Shown piece after piece: positions 1 through 5,082 of a stretch of DNA of 5,082 nt (within the stretch, counting starts at the first letter, position 1; each line of letters starts with the position of its first letter). Source of the stretch: Opitutales bacterium (GTDB lineage: Bacteria > Verrucomicrobiota > Verrucomicrobiia > Opitutales > Opitutaceae). The position numbers and the translations under genes were made by a program. Under the pieces are notes generated by a model. That model saw only the letters and a list, made by a program, of their open reading frames with translations, searched no databases and was not told where the DNA came from. The stretch spans positions 1 to 5,082 of the forward strand of contig JAJFLS010000775.1 in assembly GCA_021772595.1 (NCBI GenBank), written 5' to 3'.

Positions 1-552
1 CGCCATCAACAAAGGAGAATCCACTCGAAATCGAGCAGGAGCCTCCACGAGAATTTCCACATCGTTTGCGAGCGCAAACTGGACCAATCCATCGGTTAGC
101 TCATATTCCCCCGCCTTTATCGAGTCGCCCTGCGCCACTTGAATATCCAGACCGAAAACGCTCAATTCGCCACCTGCTTTTCGAATCACGGATCCAATGG
201 AATCGCTCGAATGCCACTGGCTTTTTCGCACTGCTGGAATTGCTCCTTGCCACACGATTCCACAAACCAAAGCGATACTTGCCGCCCAAGCCAACGGACG
301 CGTCCATCGAGACCATTGAATCGTATTATCAGATACAGGCGAAAGCTTGCTTTCCGCATCGGACTCAAACATGAAGTCCATGCCTCCCAGAACGCCATGT
401 TCCCAAGCCAATGCGGCATGCAGGTTGCAGTGATTCAAGTAGCGAGCGCGAAGCTCGGGATCCGATTGAACCATATCCGCCAAGCGCTGGCGTTCTTCCG
501 ACGTCACGGTCTCTTCGACCAGTCCCGCTAGGAGTTTCTCAAACTCACTCAT
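1..552 (-). CDS. FecR-like membrane anti-sigma/regulatory protein, N-terminal 184 residues (3' end beyond window)
   Basis: The frame is open from an ATG at 552 to the left edge, so only the first 184 residues are visible. Residues 1-60 form an acidic, helical segment with the pattern common in cytoplasmic parts of PVC FecR-like proteins (a short SEERQRLADMVQSDPELR stretch, then YLNHCNLHAALAW). Residues about 86-103 (start PLAWAASIALV) form one hydrophobic membrane helix. From about residue 117 comes a FecR-like domain: GSVIRKAGGELSVFG, then QGDSIKAGEYELTDG, then VEILVEAPARFRVDSP. In the family, such proteins hold a partner sigma factor at the membrane and release it on a periplasmic signal. 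In PVC bacteria many continue into a concanavalin-like (LamG) domain, which cannot be seen here. The start codon overlaps the stop of the sigma gene in an ATGA, and a good Shine-Dalgarno (AAAGGA, 562-567) lies nine bases upstream. Pairing with the sigma gene makes the assignment firm; the signal sensed is unknown. Confidence 0.85.
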   Translation of the reverse strand, partial: MSEFEKLLAGLVEETVTSEERQRLADMVQSDPELRARYLNHCNLHAALAWEHGVLGGMDFMFESDAESKLSPVSDNTIQWSRWTRPLAWAASIALVCGIVWQGAIPAVRKSQWHSSDSIGSVIRKAGGELSVFGLDIQVAQGDSIKAGEYELTDGLVQFALANDVEILVEAPARFRVDSPLLMA

Positions 553-1100
553 GTCAATTGTTCCTTTATCCTATAACGTACGCAATCGATCAAATTACAT
601 CGAGCGCGAAATAAGGTCTGTTTTACCGCGCTCACCGCGCTGCCAATTTGTTCTGCAACCGACTTGATAGATGCGCCCTCGGAATAGCGACGGCGAACGA
701 GATCGCGCTGGCGTTCCGGTAATTTTTCAAGACAAGCATGCAAGGCCATCTGCTGCTGCTCGATGTGCTCTGTCGAGCAACTCGCTTCCTCCGCCAGTTT
801 CGCCAGAAATTCGTCGTCCACAACGAACAGCGCTTGACGATTCAGTTTACGACGATGCTCCAGCACCTGATAGTAGGCGATCTTCAGCATCCAGGCTCCA
901 AAATTCGTGCCCAACTGGAATTGATCCGCCTTGCGCCAAAGGATGATGTTCGTCTCCTGCATCACTTCCTGAGCCTGCTCGCGATTTCCCAGCAGCGAAA
1001 ACGCATAGGCGTACAATCGACTTTGGTGAGTCGTCAGGAGCTGAATGAATTCAGCCGTCGATTCTTTGGGTGGAGCTTTCACAAGCGGAGTAGGCTGCAA
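549..1100 (-). CDS. ECF-like RNA polymerase sigma factor, Rhodopirellula/Verrucomicrobium-type
   Basis: This 183-residue protein has the two-domain build of a small sigma-70 factor. Region 2 spans about residues 18-85 and includes RLYAYAFSLLGNREQAQEVMQETN and LWRKADQF...TNFGAWMLKIAYYQVLEHRRK (the latter is the core promoter-melting and -10 contact region). A linker follows, then region 4 at about 118-172 with LEKLPERQRDLVRRRY, EGASIKSVAEQIG and AVKQTLFRAR, a helix-turn-helix that reads the -35 element. The sequence fits the PVC-specific family often called Rhodopirellula/Verrucomicrobium sigma-70. It should direct RNA polymerase to a small regulon while being held in check by the FecR-like product encoded just downstream in a four-base ATGA overlap. 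The start is uncertain. The TTG at 1100 is the longest choice, has no visible Shine-Dalgarno, and no ATG occurs upstream before the in-frame stop at 1149-1151. GTG at codon 7 (1082-1080) is an alternative that would keep both domains. The regulon cannot be read from the protein. Confidence 0.93.
   Translation of the reverse strand: MQPTPLVKAPPKESTAEFIQLLTTHQSRLYAYAFSLLGNREQAQEVMQETNIILWRKADQFQLGTNFGAWMLKIAYYQVLEHRRKLNRQALFVVDDEFLAKLAEEASCSTEHIEQQQMALHACLEKLPERQRDLVRRRYSEGASIKSVAEQIGSAVSAVKQTLFRARCNLIDCVRYRIKEQLT
562..567 (-). promoter_or_regulatory. Ribosome binding site of the FecR-like gene, inside the sigma gene
   Basis: AAAGGA on the minus strand ends nine bases before the ATG at 552. 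It lies within the last codons of the sigma gene, and the stop and start share ATGA (552-549). This fixes the FecR-like start and implies translational coupling of sigma factor and regulator, which helps keep their ratio constant. Confidence 0.75.
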
Positions 1101-1134
1101 CAGGGTAACGCAGGAGTAGATAAAAAGGTAACGG
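1100..1134 (-). promoter_or_regulatory. Promoter-like block upstream of the sigma gene (copy A of a shared motif)
   Basis: Read on the minus strand, this block begins CCGTTACCTTTT (1134-1123) and carries GCGTTACC at 1111-1104, so the heptamer CGTTACC occurs twice with a 23-base period (a 16-base gap). The block ends at the first base of the proposed TTG start. An ungapped match of 24 of 35 positions occurs upstream of the sulfatase at 2709-2743. The spacing of the two conserved parts resembles the -35/-10 spacing of ECF-type promoters. If the second element is a -10, transcription would begin at or just inside the annotated start, which would favour a leaderless message or the downstream GTG. 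Role inferred only. Confidence 0.35.
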
Positions 1135-1231
1135 TAAAATAGAAGTCCTTATTTACTCCGCCTAGCAACTGTAATTGAATGAGACTAACGAATTGCAGCC
1201 AAGCCATCAATGGCACACACGCCACTCAGGA
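1101..1231. other. Intergenic region between the enolase-superfamily gene and the sigma gene
   Basis: These 131 bases separate two minus-strand genes. Apart from copy A of the shared block at its left end, I see only a weak four-base-pair hairpin (GCCA/TGGC, 1203-1214) with no T-tract following it on the minus strand, so no convincing terminator. The gap and the promoter-like block suggest that the sigma gene is transcribed separately from the enolase-superfamily gene. Confidence 0.5.
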
Positions 1232-2467
1232 TCAGGTCAATATGTGCTCTTTCACAAGCTTCTCGGTCAGCTCGGTCCCGAAACCCGGTTTATCCAAAGG
1301 CAGGTAGTAACCATTTTCAAATTTTGCGCTCATGGCGTTCATCAGATCTGTTCCATCGTCAGTAGTTCCAAAGCTCTCTGCCCAATTGCAAAGGTTGGAA
1401 GACAAGCACAAAGGCAGCCCAAAGAGACTTCCACCTCGATGGGGCGTGAACTCAAGACCATTGGCTGCCGCCATCGCATTGATTTTTCGCAACGATGTAA
1501 CTCCACCACACCAGCTAACATCGGGTTGCAGAACATCCACCGCTTTATGCCTGATTAATTCGGCGTACCCGAATCTAGTATACTCATGCTCTCCGTTCGC
1601 GATTCGCGTGCTGTCAATCTCTTTAACCAGTCGTTCATAACCGAGGATATTATCTGGAGATAGCGGTTCTTCAATCCAGTAAAGATTTAGTTCCTCCAAT
1701 CGTTTTGCCATATCTAGAGTGAATTCTACATCGTCCCAGCCAGCCACGCATTCGATCATCATCGTTCGATCAGGACCCACTTGTTTCCGGACCTCTTGAA
1801 GCGCCCGAACCGTTCGTTGCTTTCCGGCTTCGCCTTCGGCCAACCCGTCCCAAATAACGACCTTGAAATGTTGAATATTCAAATCCAGGCCTCTTTGAAC
1901 AGCTTCAGGTACTCCCGTATGATAAACTGGAATTCGCTCCTTGGTAGTTCCACCCAGCAAACGATAGACAGGTTGCTCTGCGTACTTTCCAAAGATGTCC
2001 CATAATGCATTATCCACTCCACTCAGAGCCATTACGAATACGCCTCGCCGTCCGTAAAAATTCCCCGACGTGTACATCTGATCCCACAACAGCTCAATAT
2101 TAAGCGGGTTCGTCCCAATGAGCAGAAGCCTCAGGTGTCCTTGAATGATTTCACAAGCAACCTTTCCCCCGGCACCTAAACCAAAACCGGTGATGCCCTG
2201 ATTGGTCTTGATCGCCACCACTATGGCACTGGCCAGTTGGGCAAACGGGCCGGTGTATCGCCAACGCTTGGGGTCATAGTTCGAAGTAAATTCAGGTAAC
2301 TTTCCCTGAGAAGATCGCTCCCACAACTTTACAGGGTACGCATCGACCGAAGTTATTTTTAACTTGGGCAAGCCGGAATGATGATCGGCAAAGATTGAAT
2401 TGGTAGGTTTGAAACCAGTAACAGCTCCTAACGCTGCAAGTCCTCCCATAAATCGTCGGCGGTTCAC
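1232..2467 (-). CDS. Tat-exported enolase-superfamily acid-sugar dehydratase, L-rhamnonate dehydratase-like
   Basis: The 411-residue protein is a mandelate racemase/muconate lactonizing enzyme relative. Residues about 36-160 form the capping N-domain and about 165-375 the barrel. SGVDNALWDIFGK (149-161) and PVYRLLGG (166-173) are family signatures. Likely Mg2+ ligands are E239, E266 (in WIEEP) and E293 (in GEH). D316 (LQPDVSWCGG) and H343 (TPHRGG) would form the Asp-His acid/base pair, and H294 follows the third ligand. These features and the C-terminal DKPGFGTEL recall E. coli L-rhamnonate dehydratase, which turns L-rhamnonate into 2-keto-3-deoxy-L-rhamnonate; a relative acting on another acid sugar is equally possible. 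Residues 1-27 are a twin-arginine signal (NRRRFM, then a hydrophobic stretch, cleavage plausible after A27), so the folded enzyme is probably exported. The GTG start at 2467 is chosen because the ATG at codon 7 would lose the arginines; an in-frame stop lies four codons upstream. No strong Shine-Dalgarno is visible. G+C is lower than in the sulfatase. Family certain, substrate not. Confidence 0.88.
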   Translation of the reverse strand: MNRRRFMGGLAALGAVTGFKPTNSIFADHHSGLPKLKITSVDAYPVKLWERSSQGKLPEFTSNYDPKRWRYTGPFAQLASAIVVAIKTNQGITGFGLGAGGKVACEIIQGHLRLLLIGTNPLNIELLWDQMYTSGNFYGRRGVFVMALSGVDNALWDIFGKYAEQPVYRLLGGTTKERIPVYHTGVPEAVQRGLDLNIQHFKVVIWDGLAEGEAGKQRTVRALQEVRKQVGPDRTMMIECVAGWDDVEFTLDMAKRLEELNLYWIEEPLSPDNILGYERLVKEIDSTRIANGEHEYTRFGYAELIRHKAVDVLQPDVSWCGGVTSLRKINAMAAANGLEFTPHRGGSLFGLPLCLSSNLCNWAESFGTTDDGTDLMNAMSAKFENGYYLPLDKPGFGTELTEKLVKEHILT

Positions 2468-2548
2468 GGACTTAACTTACCAAATATTTTTCCTGGCTGA
2501 CGAGATAATTACATGAGGAATACCCAGAATGCTCTACAATAGCTGCAG

Positions 2549-2569
2549 GGGATTTTGCGGCAAACACCC
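2549..2569. repeat. Imperfect 21-base inverted repeat, possible operator
   Basis: The arms GGGATTTTGC and GCAAACACCC around a central G pair at 8 of 10 positions, with a perfect core TTTGCGGCAAA. The size and dyad symmetry suit a dimeric repressor or activator. It lies 82 bases upstream of the enolase-superfamily start. No regulator gene is visible nearby, so a binding role is inference. Confidence 0.4.
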
Positions 2570-2586
2570 TAAATAATGGTTATTTA
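2570..2586. repeat. Perfect 17-base A+T-rich inverted repeat
   Basis: TAAATAA-TGG-TTATTTA is a perfect 7-3-7 dyad that directly abuts the preceding inverted repeat. It could be a second operator half-region or a melting-prone promoter element. A+T-rich palindromes arise by chance more easily than mixed ones, so confidence is limited. Confidence 0.4.
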
Positions 2587-2665
2587 TGTCAAGTCAGTTA
2601 ATATGAAGCTTTTCAAAAGACTTCTGATTGCAACTGCATGTATCCCCATCGAAATATTTGTTCAT

Positions 2666-2688
2666 GTCGGTAGTAACTTGAAACCGAC
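2666..2688. repeat. Inverted repeat GTCGGT-11-ACCGAC upstream of the sulfatase
   Basis: The six-base arms are perfect and separated by 11 bases. In RNA the stem could extend to eight pairs (2664-2690) with one G-U. It could be an operator, or a leader hairpin if transcription starts upstream of it. No T-run follows directly, so it does not look like an intrinsic terminator. Confidence 0.3.
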
Positions 2689-2708
2689 GTCGCTTTTCCG
2701 CTTTTTCG

Positions 2709-2743
2709 CCGTTACCTTTTCGCCTGCCAACGCGTTTTCCCGT
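2709..2743 (+). promoter_or_regulatory. Promoter-like block upstream of the sulfatase (copy B of a shared motif)
   Basis: Starts with CCGTTACCTTTT (2709-2720), identical over 12 bases to the block in front of the sigma gene. GCGTT (2732-2736) lies at exactly the same offset as in that copy. Overall 24 of 35 positions match without gaps, and both copies point toward the gene they precede. If it is a promoter, the sulfatase message would have a leader of roughly 70 bases. Function inferred from the match only. Confidence 0.35.
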
Positions 2744-2805
2744 ATCACCACCCAATTGTAAGAATCTTTCGCAGGGACCCCTTTCGAAAAAACGCCAAAT
2801 CCCTC

Positions 2806-2809
2806 AGGA
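2806..2809 (+). promoter_or_regulatory. Probable ribosome binding site of the sulfatase
   Basis: AGGA lies three bases before the ATG at 2813. The spacing is shorter than the usual five to nine bases. The start is supported mainly by the clear signal peptide that begins there. Confidence 0.45.
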
Positions 2810-2812
2810 CCT

Positions 2813-4291
2813 ATGACTTTCCATTCGTTTCGACTTTCCCTGTTTGCGATAGCAAGCGCTGCAACCGCGGTGTTCGCCAATCCCGCTCAAGCTCAAGGCC
2901 AGAGCACTCAAGACCGGCCTAATTTCCTATTCATCATCACCGATGACATGCGCTGGGACGCGATGAGCGTCGTGCAACGCGAACAAGGAGAGCGCGGACG
3001 CTTCCCCTGGTTCCAAACCCCGAACCTGGACCGGCTCGCCTCAGAAGGCGTACGATTCCGCAACGCAATGGTCGCCACCGCGGTCTGCTCGCCCAGCCGG
3101 GCCGAATTCCTGACCGGTCGCTACGGCCACTACAACGGCGTCGCCAGCAACCAAATTCACTTCCCGGTCGAAAACGCGACCTGGGCCAGCCATTTGCAGA
3201 CGGCTGGCTACAATACCGCCTATGTCGGCAAGTGGCACATGGGGAACCAAAACGTACGCCCCGGCTTCGACTATTTCGCCAGCTACACCGGACAAGGCAA
3301 GTACGAGGACTGGTTCTTCCTCATCGATGGCGTAAAGACGGCGACAAAAGGCTGGATCGACGACGTATCGACCGATTTCGCCATCGATTTCATGAAGCGC
3401 GACCGCGATGAGCCCTTCGCCCTGGCTCTCGGCTACAAAACGCCTCACATTCCCTTCATTCCGCCAGCCCGCGCCAATAAGCGCTATCTGGGCGAAAAGG
3501 TGGGTTCCGCTCCGAATTTCCACGATAACGCTCCCTTTCTCCTGTCTCCCGAAGCCAGACACGAGCCCGCGACTCGAGCGGAGCAGCCCCTCTGGGCCAT
3601 CGACTATTTTCAGTGTATTTCGGCGATGGACGAGAACATCGGCCGACTGCTCGACGCCTTGGACGAACAAGGGCTGGCTGAAAACACCGTGGTCGCTTTC
3701 ACCAGCGACAATGGCTACTACCTGGGCGAGCACGGCCTAGGCGACTACATGGGCGACAAACGCTCCCCCTACGAGGAAGCCATGCGCGTGCCGATGCTCG
3801 TTCGCTACCCGAATGGGAACGCCGCCGGAACCGTCTCCGACGCGCTGACGCTAAATATCGATCTCGCCCCCACCCTTCTTGACATGGCAGGCGTTGCGAT
3901 TCCCGATGAGATCCAAGGACAGAGCTGGGCAAAACTGCTCTCCAAGCCGAACTCGAAGTTCCGAAAAGGCTTCTTCTACGAGTACTTCTTCGAAACCAAA
4001 TTCTCCGAAAACCCCACGATGCTGGCCTACCGGACAAAGGACGCGAAGCTCATCAAATATCCGGGTCACGACAACTGGACAGAGCTCTTCGACCTGAAGA
4101 ACGATCCCTACGAACGGAAAAACCTGACGAGCTCGCCCGAGCATCGCTCCCTACTCAAGCGCATGGAGAAAGCCTACGAAACGGAGAAAGAGGCTGTAGG
4201 CTACCACGTGCCAGACTATGCCGATCCAGTCGAACCGCATGGCACCCTCCCCACTCGCAAGAAACTCCATTACCATTGGTTGGATCGATAA
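2813..4291 (+). CDS. Secreted formylglycine-dependent sulfatase (type I, S1 family)
   Basis: This 492-residue protein hydrolyses sulfate esters, most likely on a glycan. Residues 1-27 are a signal peptide (hydrophobic stretch about 8-22, cleavage plausible after AQA). The alkaline-phosphatase-like core starts at PNFLFIITDD (36-45), where D44 and D45 are metal ligands. The sulfatase signature CSPSRAEFLTGR begins at C92, the cysteine expected to be converted to formylglycine. Other active-site residues are K140 and H142 (GKWHMG), H212 (KTPHIPF), D299 and N300 (SDNG) and K316 (GDKRSPYEE). The C-terminal ELFDLKNDPYERKNL (424-438) is the usual second-domain motif. All key residues are intact and the length is normal. 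The set of motifs recalls bacterial N-acetylglucosamine-6-sulfatase-like and mucin-desulfating enzymes, but substrate cannot be fixed by eye. A maturase (FGE or anSME) must be encoded elsewhere. The TIM-barrel gene starts 18 bases downstream, suggesting an operon. G+C is higher than in the minus-strand genes. Confidence 0.95.
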   Translation: MTFHSFRLSLFAIASAATAVFANPAQAQGQSTQDRPNFLFIITDDMRWDAMSVVQREQGERGRFPWFQTPNLDRLASEGVRFRNAMVATAVCSPSRAEFLTGRYGHYNGVASNQIHFPVENATWASHLQTAGYNTAYVGKWHMGNQNVRPGFDYFASYTGQGKYEDWFFLIDGVKTATKGWIDDVSTDFAIDFMKRDRDEPFALALGYKTPHIPFIPPARANKRYLGEKVGSAPNFHDNAPFLLSPEARHEPATRAEQPLWAIDYFQCISAMDENIGRLLDALDEQGLAENTVVAFTSDNGYYLGEHGLGDYMGDKRSPYEEAMRVPMLVRYPNGNAAGTVSDALTLNIDLAPTLLDMAGVAIPDEIQGQSWAKLLSKPNSKFRKGFFYEYFFETKFSENPTMLAYRTKDAKLIKYPGHDNWTELFDLKNDPYERKNLTSSPEHRSLLKRMEKAYETEKEAVGYHVPDYADPVEPHGTLPTRKKLHYHWLDR

Positions 4292-4309
4292 ATTTATAGT
4301 TTGAATACG

Positions 4310-5082
4310 ATGAAATACATTACGCATTGGAGCCTGGTCGCGCTTTTCGCAACGGCTTGCGCCCTCCAAACCGAGGGCGAAAAAGAAGCGAGAGCTTTGT
4401 ACACCTATAGCTTCGGAGGACTCGAAAACAAGGAAGTCGCCGATTCGATCGCTCTCCTCGAGCGATTAGGCTACGCGGGAGTTGCCGTCGAAGGCAGAGG
4501 CGAGGAAAGCTTGGAGCGACTCGAACAATATCTCGATTCGAGCGAGAAAAAAGGCGACGACTTCGTGATTCCGGCCGCTTACATGGCCCACCGTTTCAGT
4601 CAGTTCGGGTTCGACGACTCGGCTCAACGCGCCGCTATCGACCGCTTGGAAGGCAAGCAAGGCGGCACGCTCTGGACCTGGGTACGCGATGACAAGCCGG
4701 ACGGCACGGTCACCGACGAAAAAGTCGAAGCCTTCATTACAGGCATCTTCGAATACGCGCTCTCGAAGGGAGTCAAAGTCGTTCTCTATCCCCACTACAA
4801 CACCTACTATCAGACCGTCGAAGACGCGTTGCCTTTGGTAAAGAAGATCAATCATCCTTCCTTTCAAATCGCCATCAATCTTTGCCACGAGCTCATGTCC
4901 TACAAAGGCGATCGCTTGAAAGAAAGCTTCGACATGGCCCAAGGTCGCATCGGAGCGATCATTCTATCCGGAGCCTTGGTCGAACTCGATGAAACCAGCG
5001 TGGGAACGATGAACGAATCGACCATTCTGTCGCTCGACGACAGCATCTACGACCTGCGTCCCTATCTGCGCCTCATAAAGGA
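4310..5082 (+). CDS. Secreted TIM-barrel protein, sugar phosphate isomerase/epimerase-like (3' end beyond window)
   Basis: The frame is open from ATG at 4310 to the right edge, showing 257 residues. Residues 1-17 are a signal peptide; LFATAC puts a cysteine at position 17, so it may be a lipoprotein, although A at -3 is not ideal. The rest alternates strands and helices as in the xylose isomerase-like/AP endonuclease 2 fold: YTYSFGG (31-37), LERLGYAGVAVEGRG (50-64, strand 2 with E61), FVIPAAYM (85-92), GGTLWTWV (118-125), GVKVVLYPHYN (154-164) and FQIAINLCHELM (185-196). H162 and H193 stand where metal or substrate residues are usual, although the common Asp of the D-x-x-H motif is Asn190 here. 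Cytoplasmic relatives isomerise or epimerise sugars; exported ones in PVC bacteria and Bacteroidetes often sit beside sulfatases and glycosidases and are mostly uncharacterised. The gene lies 18 bases after the sulfatase with no clear Shine-Dalgarno, probably in one transcript with it. Fold likely, reaction unknown. Confidence 0.8.
   Translation, partial: MKYITHWSLVALFATACALQTEGEKEARALYTYSFGGLENKEVADSIALLERLGYAGVAVEGRGEESLERLEQYLDSSEKKGDDFVIPAAYMAHRFSQFGFDDSAQRAAIDRLEGKQGGTLWTWVRDDKPDGTVTDEKVEAFITGIFEYALSKGVKVVLYPHYNTYYQTVEDALPLVKKINHPSFQIAINLCHELMSYKGDRLKESFDMAQGRIGAIILSGALVELDETSVGTMNESTILSLDDSIYDLRPYLRLIK

Larger units (their letters stand above)
2468..2812. other. Divergent intergenic/regulatory region between the enolase-superfamily gene and the sulfatase
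   Basis: These 345 bases lie between two divergent starts, so they must serve transcription in both directions. The first 190 bases or so are A+T-rich and hold two abutting inverted repeats (2549-2569 and 2570-2586). A third inverted repeat (2666-2688) and the promoter-like block shared with the sigma gene (2709-2743) lie nearer the sulfatase. Small open frames here (2576-2761 plus, 2662-2880 minus) lack support as genes. I cannot point to a convincing sigma-70 -35/-10 pair on either strand. Confidence 0.6.

Noticed and set aside
66..531. Overlapping plus-strand frames at the left end
   Set aside because: They run against the FecR-like frame, which is coupled to the sigma gene by ATGA and carries a membrane helix and a FecR-like domain. 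The plus-strand products look random.
1203..1214. Hairpin GCCA-TCAA-TGGC after the enolase-superfamily gene as a terminator
   Set aside because: The stem is only four base pairs and no T-run follows on the minus strand.
2576..2761. Plus-strand 61-codon frame in the intergenic region; from 2603 it begins MKLFKRLLIATAC, which looks like a short lipoprotein signal
   Set aside because: No Shine-Dalgarno, its first ATG lies inside an inverted repeat, the part after the hydrophobic stretch has no recognisable pattern, and the promoter-like block lies within its 3' half. Probably chance.
2782..2789. Palindrome TTTCGAAA just before the sulfatase
   Set aside because: Eight-base palindromes of this kind are common by chance, and it has no partner copy at the other promoter.
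3041..3733. Long (230-codon) minus-strand frame inside the sulfatase
   Set aside because: Antisense to an unmistakable sulfatase with intact active-site motifs. Long antisense frames are expected in G+C-rich coding DNA, and its translation shows no known domain.
4466..4942. Minus-strand 158-codon frame at the right end
   Set aside because: Antisense to the TIM-barrel gene, which has a signal peptide and an ordered strand/helix pattern. No independent start signal or domain.

Overview
The window looks like a piece of a PVC-superphylum genome (Verrucomicrobiota most likely, Planctomycetota or Lentisphaerota possible), probably from a polysaccharide-degrading, marine-type bacterium. This rests on protein character alone: an ECF-like sigma factor of the kind known as the Rhodopirellula/Verrucomicrobium family, a FecR-type membrane regulator coupled to it, a Tat-exported enolase-superfamily enzyme, a formylglycine sulfatase and an exported TIM-barrel protein. 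No rRNA or tRNA is present to fix the taxonomy.

Layout. On the minus strand, reading right to left, there is an acid-sugar dehydratase-like protein (2467-1232), then a sigma factor (1100-549), then a FecR-like anti-sigma/regulator that overlaps the sigma gene by four bases and runs off the left edge (552-1). On the plus strand there is a secreted S1-type sulfatase (2813-4291), and 18 bases later a secreted TIM-barrel protein that runs off the right edge (4310-5082). The two halves diverge from a 345-base intergenic region (2468-2812). That region carries three inverted repeats and a pyrimidine-rich block shared with the region just upstream of the sigma gene. The edge-crossing genes at both ends were read directly from the sequence.

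How the genes may work together. The sulfatase would remove sulfate esters from an extracellular or periplasmic glycan. The enolase-superfamily protein most resembles L-rhamnonate dehydratase, which would fit deoxy-sugar polymers such as ulvan or fucoidan, but this is inference. The TIM-barrel protein belongs to the sugar isomerase/epimerase fold group. The sigma/FecR pair is a typical cell-surface signalling module. A shared promoter-like block (24 of 35 positions identical, ungapped) in front of both the sigma gene and the sulfatase hints that this sigma factor may control the sulfatase operon as well as itself. That is the most interesting testable idea here. Sampled base composition differs clearly between the enolase-like gene (about 46% G+C) and the sulfatase (about 62%), so the two sides may have different histories.

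I see no CRISPR array, insertion sequence, tRNA, rRNA or convincing terminator. Apart from the regulatory idea, the window reads as an ordinary carbohydrate-use region of a PVC bacterium.
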